64,000 bases of DNA from Hyphomicrobiales bacterium. GTDB lineage: Bacteria > Pseudomonadota > Alphaproteobacteria > Rhizobiales > Rhizobiaceae. Shown here piece after piece: positions 44,551-52,475 of the stretch. The first letter of the stretch is position 1. Every line of letters starts with the position of its first letter. Location: assembly GCA_900472395.1 (NCBI GenBank), contig UCHV01000014.1, forward strand, positions 62,001-126,000, given 5' to 3'. The notes below the pieces were generated by a model. It did no database searches. It was not told where the DNA came from and worked only from the letters and a program-made list of their open reading frames with translations. Both the position numbers and the translations under genes were made by a program.

Positions 44551-45243
44551 ATGGGCGCACGTGACCGATTGATCGTAGGCCTGGATATTCCCACCATTTC
44601 AGAAGCCGAAGCGATGGTTTCCACACTCGGCGACAGCGTTTCCTTCTACAAGATCGGTCATCAGTTGGCCTTTATCGGCGGCCTGGAGCTTGCCCGCGAT
44701 CTCGCAAAAGACGGCAAGAAAGTCTTTCTCGACATGAAGCTGCTCGATATCGACAACACGGTAGCGAAGGGCGTCGAGGCGATTGCCGGCATGGGCATGA
44801 CCATGCTGACGCTGCACGCATACCCCAAGGCGATGCGCGCAGCCGTCGAGGCTGCGAAAGGGTCCGGCCTCTGCCTTCTGGGCGTGACCGTACTGACCTC
44901 CATGGATGCGGCCGACCTCACCGAAGCCGGTTACGCCCACACGCCGGAAGAACTGGTGCATATCCGCGCGCGTCAGGCCCGCGAGGCGGGCATGGGCGGC
45001 ATTGTATGCTCGGCCGAAGAATCGGCTGCCGTGCGCCAGATCGTCGGCTCGGACATGGCAATCGTCACTCCGGGCATCCGCCCAAAAGGCGCTGATGCCG
45101 GAGACCAGAAACGCGTCGTGACGCCTTTTGACGCGCTGAAGGCCGGCTCGAGCCATCTCGTCGTCGCTCGCCCGATCGTCAAGGCGGCGGAGCCGAAGCT
45201 GGCCGCGGAAGCCATTTTGCAGGAAATGAGCGAGGCGCTCTAA
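44551..45243 (+). CDS. pyrF: Orotidine-5'-phosphate decarboxylase
   Basis: 230 aa. The catalytic DxKxxDI tetrad is in [21 protein letters not shown], preceded by the glycolytic-like [12 protein letters not shown]. The phosphate-binding motif is ATPGIRP-like [20 protein letters not shown], and [12 protein letters not shown] lines the C-terminal phosphate gripper. It makes UMP in the last step of pyrimidine synthesis. Start at 44551 follows CAGGGAGTTTAGACC. It is the third gene of the pmtA run. Confidence 0.97.
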   Translation: MGARDRLIVGLDIPTISEAEAMVSTLGDSVSFYKIGHQLAFIGGLELARDLAKDGKKVFLDMKLLDIDNTVAKGVEAIAGMGMTMLTLHAYPKAMRAAVEAAKGSGLCLLGVTVLTSMDAADLTEAGYAHTPEELVHIRARQAREAGMGGIVCSAEESAAVRQIVGSDMAIVTPGIRPKGADAGDQKRVVTPFDALKAGSSHLVVARPIVKAAEPKLAAEAILQEMSEAL

Positions 45244-45262
45244 CCACCATACGGGGGAAGAC

Positions 45263-45550
45263 ATGCCAAAAGGATACTGGATTGCCCGCGTCGATGTGCG
45301 CGATGCCGAACGCTACAAGGACTATGTGGCGGCTGCCAAACCCGCCTTCGAGCGATTTGGAGCGGTTTTCCTCGCCCGCGGCGGCCCCGTCAGCCATCTG
45401 GAAGGCGAAGTCCGCAGCCGCAATGTGGTGATCGAGTTTCCATCCGTGCAAGCCGCGCTCGACTGCTACAATTCCCCGGAATACCAGGTCGCCGCGAAAA
45501 TCCGCCAGGAAGTGGCCGATGCAGACATGCTCGTTGTCGAAGGCGTCTGA
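45263..45550 (+). CDS. DUF1330 family protein
   Basis: 95 aa, with GGGGGAAGAC before the ATG at 45263. MPKGYWIARVDVRDAERYKDYVAAAKPAFERFGAVFLARGG and VVIEFPSVQAALDCYNSPEYQVAAKIRQ match DUF1330, a dimeric alpha/beta-barrel domain resembling Dabb/EthD proteins. The function is unknown. It lies 19 bp after pyrF. Confidence 0.87.
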   Translation: MPKGYWIARVDVRDAERYKDYVAAAKPAFERFGAVFLARGGPVSHLEGEVRSRNVVIEFPSVQAALDCYNSPEYQVAAKIRQEVADADMLVVEGV

Positions 45551-45738
45551 CCGGCCGGGTTCCTTGCAGGCCGATTTCGGTGCGATTTGCGCAGGATCAA
45601 GGTAAAGACCTTTCAAACCTGCATCGTTTCCAACGCTGGACATTGTGTCGGCCAGCGCCACGCAACCACTTCACCTGCCGTCGCGTTTCGGCTAAGAGAA
45701 TGCGACAACCCGCCACAGGCCCATTCCCGGAGCATGCC

Positions 45739-46719
45739 ATGACCGTGTCCAATCTTCCGCCTCTCGTCACCGTCTTCGGAGGTTCGGGTTTTGTGGGACG
45801 ATACGTGGTGCGCGCGCTGGCCAAGCGCGGTTACCGCATTCGCGTTGCGGTACGCCGCCCGGATCTCGCCGGTTTCCTGCGTCCTGACGGTTATCCGGGC
45901 CAGATCGCATTGATGCAGGCCAACCTGCGCAATCGTCAGTCCGTCGAACGCGCTGTTGCCGGTGCTTCCCACGTCGTCAACTGTGTCGGCATCCTGTTCG
46001 AAAGCGGCAAGAACAAGTTCGACAGCGTTCAGGATTTTGGTGCAAAGACCGTGGCAGAGGCCGCGGCTGCCGCGGGTGCGAAGCTGACCCATATTTCCGC
46101 ACTTGGCGCCGATCCCAAATCCGCCTCTTCCTATGCCCGCTCCAAGGGCCGTGGTGAAGACGCCATTCTGGCCGCGCTGCCGGATGCGGTCATCATCCGC
46201 CCTTCCATCGTGTTCGGCAAGGAAGACAACTTCTTCAACAAGTTCGCGTCCATGGCGCGTAACCTTCCCTTCCTGCCTTTGATCGGCGGTGGAAAAACCA
46301 AGTTCCAGCCAGTCTTTGTCGGCGATGTCGCGGAAGCCGTTGCCCGCTCGGTCGATGGCAATGCAGCAGCCGGCAAGATCTACGAGATCGGCGGACCGGA
46401 AGTGATGACCTTCCGTAACTGTCTTGAGACCATCCTGCGCGTCACCTGTCGCAAGCGCGGTTTCATCTCGCTGCCTTTCGGCATCGCTTCCCTGATCGGC
46501 AAGATCGCCCAGTCGGTTCCGTTGATCGCTCCGCCGCTGACGTCGGATCAGGTCACCCTGCTGAAAACCGACACAGTCGTCTCGGATGCGGCCATCAAGG
46601 AAGGCCGCACGCTTTCCGACCTTGGCGTTCAGCCGACACTTCTCACCAACGTATTGCCGCAATACGTGGTGCATTACCGCCCGCAGGGTCAGTTCACCAA
46701 TACGGGCAAGGCCGCCTGA
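45739..46719 (+). CDS. Complex I NDUFA9-family NAD(P)-binding protein
   Basis: 326 aa from the ATG at 45739; the frame is open to 45580, but GGAGC near 45729 and the Rossmann N-terminus decide. LVTVFGGSGFVGRYVVRALAKRGYRIRVAVRRPD is the nucleotide-binding fold, with ITHISALGADPKSASSYARSKGRGEDAIL (active-site-type Tyr/Lys replaced by SYARSKG) and RPSIVFGKEDNFFNKFASM as NDUFA9-like motifs. Related bacterial proteins are accessory factors or orphan homologues of the mitochondrial subunit. A hairpin terminator follows. Confidence 0.88.
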   Translation: MTVSNLPPLVTVFGGSGFVGRYVVRALAKRGYRIRVAVRRPDLAGFLRPDGYPGQIALMQANLRNRQSVERAVAGASHVVNCVGILFESGKNKFDSVQDFGAKTVAEAAAAAGAKLTHISALGADPKSASSYARSKGRGEDAILAALPDAVIIRPSIVFGKEDNFFNKFASMARNLPFLPLIGGGKTKFQPVFVGDVAEAVARSVDGNAAAGKIYEIGGPEVMTFRNCLETILRVTCRKRGFISLPFGIASLIGKIAQSVPLIAPPLTSDQVTLLKTDTVVSDAAIKEGRTLSDLGVQPTLLTNVLPQYVVHYRPQGQFTNTGKAA

Positions 46720-46738
46720 CGGAAACGACCAAAGATTG

Positions 46739-46763
46739 AGCGCAGGCAGTCCATGCCTGCGCT
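46739..46763 (+). terminator. hairpin terminator after the NDUFA9-like gene
   Basis: AGCGCAGGCA (46739-46748) and TGCCTGCGCT (46754-46763) form a 10-bp perfect GC-rich stem with a 5-nt loop, followed by TTACGCATTT. The tail is only moderately T-rich. Confidence 0.65.
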
Positions 46764-46951
46764 TTACGCATTTATGGACAGTTGCAGTGTGACACAAAGA
46801 TCGCACCATCAACTCGCGTTGCGTTAACTGCAGATTCAGTAAAATCCCCTATTGTATCTTTGAAATCCGCCCAATAAATCGCGGGCTACAGGATTTCAGG
46901 AAAGACATTCCCACCGTGACAGACGCACCTTCCTCCGAAAGGCCAAATTCC

Positions 46952-47104
46952 ATGGGCAAGTCCATCGCACTGTTTTTCGCGTGTGCGGCACTGATCATTC
47001 TCGCAGGCTCGTTCATGGCGCCCGGCACGGTTGCCGCCAACAAGGGCTCCTGCGCTCCGGCCTATGGCGTCGATCCTTGCAGCACCGGTTCGATTACGCA
47101 CTGA
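46952..47104 (+). CDS. small exported peptide of unknown function
   Basis: 50 aa from the ATG at 46952 (AAAGG 8 bp upstream); a GTG at 46916 would add 12 residues. A basic start and hydrophobic core (MGKSIALFFACAALIILAGS) look like a signal peptide, possibly cleaved after TVAA, leaving a mature peptide NKGSCAPAYGVDPCSTGSITH with two Cys that could form a disulfide. It has its own upstream gap and a strong terminator, so it is a stand-alone unit. No known family is recognised. Confidence 0.6.
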   Translation: MGKSIALFFACAALIILAGSFMAPGTVAANKGSCAPAYGVDPCSTGSITH

Positions 47105-47129
47105 GCGATCAGGATTTCAGATCATGACG

Positions 47130-47161
47130 AAGGGTGAGTGGCATGCCGCTCACCCTTTTTT
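47130..47161 (+). terminator. intrinsic terminator of the small-peptide gene
   Basis: AAGGGTGAG (47130-47138) pairs with CTCACCCTT (47149-47157), and the interior GGCATGCC extends the stem; TTTTTT follows. It lies 26 bp after the small ORF's stop codon. Confidence 0.85.
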
Positions 47162-47380
47162 CTTTTGGATGACACGACACGTTCGGCTTTCGCAAAGCCG
47201 TTAACAGCACGCCTCTTTTCTTGATCATTTGTTAGAAAAATTAACTTAAAGTGACGAGAATTGTCGTTCTGGCGGTTTGGGCTGGCAATCGGGCCACTTC
47301 GCCTTATGTCAGCCACATTCGGGACTTGGAGGTCTTCTCCAACTTCCGCTGATAATTGCACTACCAACAATCGAGTATCG

Positions 47381-48073
47381 ATGCCCACGCTCTATCATCA
47401 CCCCATGTCTTCGGCTTCCCGGTTCGTGCGACTCATCCTTGCCGAATACGGCTTTCAGACCGATCTCGTGGAGGAGCAGACCTGGGAAAAGCGTCGGGAA
47501 TTTCTTGCGCTCAACCCGGCCGGCACGCTGCCTGTCTATGTCGATGACAATATGCGTGTGCTGAGCGGGCCGAATGTGCTTCTGGAATTCCTCGACGAGA
47601 CCCATGGCGTTTTGAAGCGCGAGCGTCGGCTTCTGGCCGAAGACCCGTTTCAGCGCGCCGAAATCCGCCGGTTGACGGAATGGTTTCTGCTGAAGATGGA
47701 ACGCGATGTAACGCTGCCGCTGACGCGCGAACGCGCCTACAAGCTGCAGATGAGCGCTGCCCATGGCGGCGGGGCTCCGGATTCAAAGGTGCTACGCACC
47801 TCGCGCGCCAATATACGCCAGCATATGAAATACCTGTCGTGGCTTGCGGGTTCACGCCCATGGCTTGCGGGCGAACGGTTGTCCTATGCAGATCTCGCGG
47901 CGGCGGCCTCGATCTCCGTTCTCGATTATCTCGGCGAGATTGATTGGCAGGAGACACCGGTTGCCAAGGAATGGTATCAGAGGCTGAAATCGCGGCCGTC
48001 TTTTCGTCCGCTTCTGGCGGAACGCGTCCGCGGCCTAACACCGGTGTCCCACTATGCGGATCTCGACTTCTGA
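47381..48073 (+). CDS. Glutathione S-transferase family protein
   Basis: 230 aa from the ATG at 47381. The thioredoxin-like N-terminal domain begins PTLYHHPMSSASRFVRLILAEYG; an active-site-like Ser lies at the start of helix 1, and NPAGTLPVYVDDNMRVLSGPNVLLEFLDE is the cis-Pro/GSH-binding stretch. The alpha-helical C-domain ends with WLAGERLSYADLAAAASISVLDYLGEIDW. The substrate is unknown; such GSTs often detoxify. The last 20 bp overlap queG. Confidence 0.9.
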   Translation: MPTLYHHPMSSASRFVRLILAEYGFQTDLVEEQTWEKRREFLALNPAGTLPVYVDDNMRVLSGPNVLLEFLDETHGVLKRERRLLAEDPFQRAEIRRLTEWFLLKMERDVTLPLTRERAYKLQMSAAHGGGAPDSKVLRTSRANIRQHMKYLSWLAGSRPWLAGERLSYADLAAAASISVLDYLGEIDWQETPVAKEWYQRLKSRPSFRPLLAERVRGLTPVSHYADLDF

Positions 48074-49265
48074 GACAGAACACGGCGCTGCACGGGCGGA
48101 TGGCCCGTCGCGGCCGGATGTTCGCTCGGAAAAGGACCGCCTGCGCGCCGGCAAACTGACCGCACTCATTCGTACGGAAGCGCAAGCCCAGGGCTTCGAT
48201 CTCTGTCGTATCACTTCCCCCGAAAGTATTCCGCAGGCCCCTGCCCGCCTTGTCGAATTCGTCGATGCCGGCCGGCACGGCACGATGGCATGGATGGAGG
48301 AAACGCGCGAGCGCCGCGGTGACCCGAAAGTGTTGTGGAGCGATGTACGCTCGATCGTCATGTTCGGCATGAATTACGGGCCGGACGAGGATCCGCGAGG
48401 GCTTCTGTCCCAGCCCGACAAGGCGAACATTTCTGTCTATGCGCGCAATCGCGATTACCACGACGTCATCAAGGGACGACTGAAGGAGATCGCCACGCGT
48501 TTTGCCGCCCGTGCCGGTGTCGATGTCAAAGTGTTTGTCGATACGGCACCGGTTATGGAAAAGCCGCTGGCGGCCGCCGCTGGTCTCGGCTGGCAGGGCA
48601 AACACACCAATCTGGTCAGCCGCACACATGGCTCATGGCTGTTTCTCGGCAGTCTTTTCACCACAGCCGATCTGGATTTCGATGAGCCGGAGCGTGACCA
48701 TTGCGGCAAATGCCGCGCCTGTCTCGACGCCTGTCCGACCAACGCCTTCCCGGCACCCTACCAGATCGACGCCCGGCGCTGCATTTCCTACCTGACGATC
48801 GAGCACAAGGGGCCGATCGCGCACGAATTCCGGCCGCTGATCGGCAACCGCATCTATGGCTGCGACGACTGTCTGGCGGCCTGTCCGTGGAACAAGTTTG
48901 CGGCAAGCGCAAGCGAGATGAAGCTGCAGGCACGTGAAGACCTGAAGGAACCGTCCATCGCTTTCCTGCTGACGCTGGACGATGCACAGTTTCGCAGCTT
49001 CTTCAGCGGCTCGCCGGTCAAACGCATCGGCCGCGACCGGTTTGTGCGCAATGTGCTGATTGCAGCCGGCAATTCGCAGGATCGCGGATTTATCGACGCC
49101 TGTCGATTGCTTTCTGCAGACCATGCGCCCGCCGTGCGCGGCATGGCCGTCTGGGCGCTATCGCGGCTGATGTCTGGAGAAGAGTTCGAACGGTTTGCGT
49201 CTGCACGCGTTATCGACGAGGATGCGGATGTCGAAGCAGAATGGGCAATGGCGGGAGCGGCGTAA
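48054..49265 (+). CDS. queG: Epoxyqueuosine reductase QueG
   Basis: 403 aa from an ATG at 48054 that overlaps the GST by 20 bp; a nearby ATG at 48119 is out of frame. The B12-binding N-domain has TEAQAQGFDLCRITSPESIP, MAWMEETRERRGDPKVLW and AAAAGLGWQGKHTNLVS. Two 4Fe-4S motifs follow: CGKCRACLDACPTNAFP and CDDCLAACPWNKFA. A C-terminal HEAT-like helix pair ends it. It reduces epoxyqueuosine to queuosine in the anticodon of certain tRNAs, cobalamin-dependently. The stop overlaps the next start (TAATG). Confidence 0.95.
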   Translation: MRISTSETEHGAARADGPSRPDVRSEKDRLRAGKLTALIRTEAQAQGFDLCRITSPESIPQAPARLVEFVDAGRHGTMAWMEETRERRGDPKVLWSDVRSIVMFGMNYGPDEDPRGLLSQPDKANISVYARNRDYHDVIKGRLKEIATRFAARAGVDVKVFVDTAPVMEKPLAAAAGLGWQGKHTNLVSRTHGSWLFLGSLFTTADLDFDEPERDHCGKCRACLDACPTNAFPAPYQIDARRCISYLTIEHKGPIAHEFRPLIGNRIYGCDDCLAACPWNKFAASASEMKLQAREDLKEPSIAFLLTLDDAQFRSFFSGSPVKRIGRDRFVRNVLIAAGNSQDRGFIDACRLLSADHAPAVRGMAVWALSRLMSGEEFERFASARVIDEDADVEAEWAMAGAA

Positions 49266-50137
49266 TGCAGGTCATGATCTTTGGAGCAGGTTATTCCGGG
49301 CAGGCGATCGGCACGGAAACCCTGGCCAGAGGCAAGGCTGCATTCGGCACGACGCGCAGCACGGATAAACTCGCCGAACTCGGCAGCCGTGGCATCACTC
49401 CTTATATATATAATGGAGAGACGATCTCGCCCCAACTGCGTCGGGCGATGCAGACGACCACCCATCTTGTGCAATCTATCCCGCCCGGAGCCGAAGGCGA
49501 CAGCTTGCTGCGACTGACCAATCGCGACCTCAGGACATGTTTTCCGTCACTGCAGTGGGTCGGTTATCTGTCGACCGTCGGCGTTTACGGCAATCACGAC
49601 GGCGCCTGGGTGGATGAGACCACCCCATGCCATCCGAAATCGGCCCGTGCGCTGGAACGCGTTGCCGCCGAGCGCGCCTGGATGGATGCCGGTGCTGCGG
49701 CCAGTATTCCGGTTGCCGTTTTGCGACTGGCCGGCATCTATGGTCCCGGTCGCAATGCCTTCGTCAATCTGGATCGGGGCACGGCGCATCGTATCATCAA
49801 GAAGGATCAGGTCTTCAATCGTATCCGGGTCGAGGATATCGGCGCTGCGACACTGTTTCTGGCGTCATCGGAGACTGGTGGCATCTTCAACATTGCCGAT
49901 AACGAACCGGCGCCGCCACAGGATGTGGTAACCGAAGCCGCACGTTTGATGGGCGTGGTACCGCCAGCGGAACAGGCTTTCGAAACGGCAGAAATGCGGC
50001 CTATGGCGCGCTCGTTCTACGGTGACAACAAGCGCATTTCCAATGCCGCCATCTGCAACCTCGGATTTCAATTCGCGCACCGGGATTATCGTGCGTCGCT
50101 GGCGGATCTTTGGACGTCCGGACGCTGGAATGGCTGA
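49265..50137 (+). CDS. SDR-type NAD-dependent epimerase/dehydratase family protein
   Basis: 290 aa from the ATG at 49265, sharing one base with the queG stop. The Rossmann fold begins QVMIFGAGYSGQAIGTETLARG (GxGxxG-like), with WVGYLSTVGVYGNHDGAWVDE and VLRLAGIYGPGRNAF typical of YeeZ-like epimerase proteins. The catalytic Tyr of the extended SDR YxxxK motif is not clear. Function unknown; translationally coupled to queG. Confidence 0.85.
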   Translation: MQVMIFGAGYSGQAIGTETLARGKAAFGTTRSTDKLAELGSRGITPYIYNGETISPQLRRAMQTTTHLVQSIPPGAEGDSLLRLTNRDLRTCFPSLQWVGYLSTVGVYGNHDGAWVDETTPCHPKSARALERVAAERAWMDAGAAASIPVAVLRLAGIYGPGRNAFVNLDRGTAHRIIKKDQVFNRIRVEDIGAATLFLASSETGGIFNIADNEPAPPQDVVTEAARLMGVVPPAEQAFETAEMRPMARSFYGDNKRISNAAICNLGFQFAHRDYRASLADLWTSGRWNG

Positions 50138-50532
50138 TCGGCGGCATCCGGCAGCGATAGAGAAAACGTCCTAAAACGGATGAAATTTCCTACCAACCCC
50201 GACTATCCGGTCATAAATTCTTAATAAGATGGGCAGCCTCTCACAAAAATTCCGCAAATGAGGCACTTGGAATCTAGTTCGCGCAAAATTTTTTTCTCGG
50301 TTTTCGTGATCAATGTGACAGCGCCGTGACAAGCGGAATGGTTTTGCGGTTTTTACTGATTTTACTGCGATTCTTGCGTGTCCGTTAACGATTTGGCAAC
50401 CTGCAGATTCATCACGTATGTTACAGTCTGTAACGTTCCGTGATCGAAAAGCCCACTTTTTCGCCTTTTTTGCCCCTGCCTTACCGTCGTCACCCGCATT
50501 TGCGGCTCTTCGACCACAGGGGATACTCCGAT
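50138..50532. other. 395-bp gene-free region before the RlpA-like gene
   Basis: No gene is seen. The stretch from about 50200 to 50470 is A/T-rich, holds runs such as CAAAATTTTTTTCTC, and contains a clear palindrome at 50411-50444. It is best read as the promoter region of the RlpA-like gene. I could not place a confident -10/-35 pair. Confidence 0.6.
50411..50444. promoter_or_regulatory. compound palindrome upstream of the RlpA-like gene
   Basis: GTTACAG-T-CTGTAAC (50420-50434) is a perfect 7-bp inverted repeat about one base, flanked by ATCACG (50411-50416) and CGTGAT (50439-50444), an outer inverted repeat shifted by one base. The two nested arms look like a dimeric regulator site. It lies about 90 bp before the start codon. 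The regulator is unknown. Confidence 0.55.
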
Positions 50533-50937
50533 TTGAACTTCTTCCGACGCTCACTTTCCATCGCAGCTGCCGTGGCTGCTCTCAGCTGTCTCGGTGCCGC
50601 GCAGGCAAATGCTGCGCCCGGTTGTGGCCATGCCTCCTGGTATGCTCTCACTTCCAAGACCGCTTCCGGCGAACGCATGAATGCCAGCCTGATGACCGCA
50701 GCACATCGCTCGCTGCCCTTCGGCACCAAGGTTCTGGTGACCAACAAGCGCAACGGCAAAAGCGTTGTCGTACGCATCAACGACCGTGGTCCATTCATCC
50801 GTGGCCGCATCATCGACGTTTCCAAGGCTGCTGCCAAGAACATCGGCATGGTCTCTTCCGGCACCGCACAGGTCTGCTACCAGATCGTTGACAACGGCAG
50901 CCAGAAAGTCGCCGGCAAGGGCGCCAAGGAAGGCTGA
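50533..50937 (+). CDS. rlpA: RlpA-like (double-psi beta-barrel) exported protein
   Basis: 134 aa from a TTG at 50533 (AGGGGATACTCCGAT upstream); an in-frame ATG at 50440 lies inside the palindrome and adds an unlikely tail. A signal peptide (MNFFRRSLSIAAAVAALSCLGAAQANA) precedes a double-psi beta-barrel: GHASWYALTSKTASGERMNASLMTAAHRSLPFGTKVLVTNKRNGKSVVVRINDRGPFIRGRIIDVSKAAAKNIGM, with the conserved TASGE, LPFGT and RINDRGPF motifs. RlpA proteins are outer-membrane/periplasmic and, where active, cleave denuded peptidoglycan. No SPOR domain is present, so this is the short form. Confidence 0.88.
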   Translation: MNFFRRSLSIAAAVAALSCLGAAQANAAPGCGHASWYALTSKTASGERMNASLMTAAHRSLPFGTKVLVTNKRNGKSVVVRINDRGPFIRGRIIDVSKAAAKNIGMVSSGTAQVCYQIVDNGSQKVAGKGAKEG

Positions 50938-51030
50938 GCCACCACGCTCGCTATTCGGCCGCCTCTTGCCCTGTTGCTCAAACCCCGCTACGACCCCGGC
51001 CATACGGGTTCAACCGAAGTGGAGTTTGAT

Positions 51031-52311
51031 ATGCGACTGGGCGGACGAGTAGCCGGAGCGATAGAAGTATTGGCCGACATAGAGGCGCGCAGGCGCCCAG
51101 TGGCCGATGCCCTCAAGGACTGGGGCCTTGCCCATCGGTTTGCCGGATCGGGAGACCGCGCGGCAATCGGCAACATTGTCTACGACGCGCTTCGCATGCG
51201 CCTTTCGCATGCCTGGCTGATGGAAGACGACAGCCCGACTGCACTCGCCTTCGCGGTTCTGATACGCCAGTGGGGTTTCACCCCCGAAACGCTGGCGACC
51301 GAACTGCAAGACGACAAGTTTGCACCAACGATGCCTTCCTTCGAACCGCTTCTGAGCCGCGATCTGACGAATGCGCCCTTCCACATACAGGGCGACATTC
51401 CTGATTGGGTTCAAACTTCCTTCGAAACCGGTTTCGGCGAAAACTGGTTGAAGGAGGCGCAGGCATTGGCCGGCCGCCCGACGCTTGATCTGCGCGCCAA
51501 CACATTGAAGGCGTCGCGCGACAAGGTGGTGAAAGCGCTCGACCGCTCCGGCGCTTCGGCCTCGCCGATCGCCCGTAACGGCGTGCGCATCGCCGCCGGT
51601 GAAGGCCCGTCACGTCTACCCAACGTCACGGCAGAGCTTTCGTTCCAGAAAGGCTGGTTCGAGGTGCAGGACGAGGGATCGCAGATCGTTTCCGATCTTG
51701 TCATGCCGGCCGAGGGCGCACAGGTGCTGGACTATTGCGCCGGCGGCGGCGGCAAGACGCTCGCCATGTCGGCTGCCATGCACAACAAGGGCCAGATCCA
51801 CGCCTACGATACCGACCGCAAACGGCTGGCTCCGATCATCGAGCGCCTGAAGCGTGCCGGCGTGCGCAATGCGCAGGTTCATGACGATGTGCGCCGCATG
51901 GAAAACCTGAAAGGCAAGCTCGATACCGTGCTGGTCGATGCACCCTGCACCGGCACCGGCACATGGCGCCGCCGACCCGATACCAAATGGCGGCTGACCC
52001 AGAAAAACATCGAGGAACGCGTGGAGCAGCAGCAGGCGGCACTTGCCGAAGCCGCGGTCTACGTCAAGCCGGGCGGAACACTGGTCTATGTCACCTGCTC
52101 GGTCCTGCCCGAGGAAAACGATATTCAGGCCAAGCGTTTTGCAGAAAACAATCCGGAGTTTTCCATCGAACCTGCGGCACCCGCCTGGAGCACGCTTTTC
52201 GGCGAGAAAGCGCCGCGCCCATATTCACGCGATGCGGCGACACTGACTTTGACGCCCGCTTCGACCGATACGGACGGTTTCTTTTTCTGCCGCTTGCGTC
52301 GCAAGGGCTGA
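51031..52311 (+). CDS. RsmB/NOP-family rRNA (cytosine-C5)-methyltransferase
   Basis: 426 aa from the ATG at 51031 (GGAG 6 bp upstream). An N-terminal helical domain (about 1-150) is followed by the methyltransferase: SAM motif VLDYCAGGGGKTLAMSAAM, AYDTDRKRLAPIIERLKRAGVRNAQV and the catalytic Cys pair DAPCTGTGTWRRRPD and VTCSVLPEENDIQAKRF. It methylates C5 of cytosine, most likely in 16S rRNA as RsmB does, but the exact nucleotide is inferred from family only. Confidence 0.92.
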   Translation: MRLGGRVAGAIEVLADIEARRRPVADALKDWGLAHRFAGSGDRAAIGNIVYDALRMRLSHAWLMEDDSPTALAFAVLIRQWGFTPETLATELQDDKFAPTMPSFEPLLSRDLTNAPFHIQGDIPDWVQTSFETGFGENWLKEAQALAGRPTLDLRANTLKASRDKVVKALDRSGASASPIARNGVRIAAGEGPSRLPNVTAELSFQKGWFEVQDEGSQIVSDLVMPAEGAQVLDYCAGGGGKTLAMSAAMHNKGQIHAYDTDRKRLAPIIERLKRAGVRNAQVHDDVRRMENLKGKLDTVLVDAPCTGTGTWRRRPDTKWRLTQKNIEERVEQQQAALAEAAVYVKPGGTLVYVTCSVLPEENDIQAKRFAENNPEFSIEPAAPAWSTLFGEKAPRPYSRDAATLTLTPASTDTDGFFFCRLRRKG

Positions 52312-52330
52312 TTTCAGCCTGAATCAGATT

Positions 52331-52363
52331 GCTTGAACGGCCGATAATACAGGTCGTTCAAGC
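52331..52363. repeat. 9-bp inverted repeat after the rRNA methyltransferase gene
   Basis: GCTTGAACG (52331-52339) and CGTTCAAGC (52355-52363) are perfect complements around a 15-nt loop. There is no T-run, so it is a weak terminator candidate or a leader/operator element of the imelysin operon. Confidence 0.45.
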
Positions 52364-52373
52364 ACATGCTGTT

Positions 52374-52392
52374 GTTTGGAAATACTCCAAAC
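52374..52392 (+). promoter_or_regulatory. Irr/ICE-like palindrome before the imelysin operon
   Basis: GTTTGGA (52374-52380) and TCCAAAC (52386-52392) form a perfect 7-bp inverted repeat with a 5-nt spacer (AATAC). It resembles the iron-control element TTTAGAA-N3-TTCTAAA (11 of 14 arm positions), the Irr target in Rhizobiales. TTGACA follows at 52401-52406, a likely -35 box; the -10 is unclear. Confidence 0.55.
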
Positions 52393-52475
52393 TAGATTGT
52401 TTGACACCAGTTATCAAAAGCGCGATGAAAATCGTCTCGCAGCCCTGAGATCAACAGGCTGCATCAGGAGGGACG

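Noticed and set aside
47162..47380. Possible CtrA sites (TTAA-N7-TTAA) in the intergenic A/T-rich regions here and at 50138-50532
   Set aside because: Only half-sites were found; none has both halves at the right spacing.
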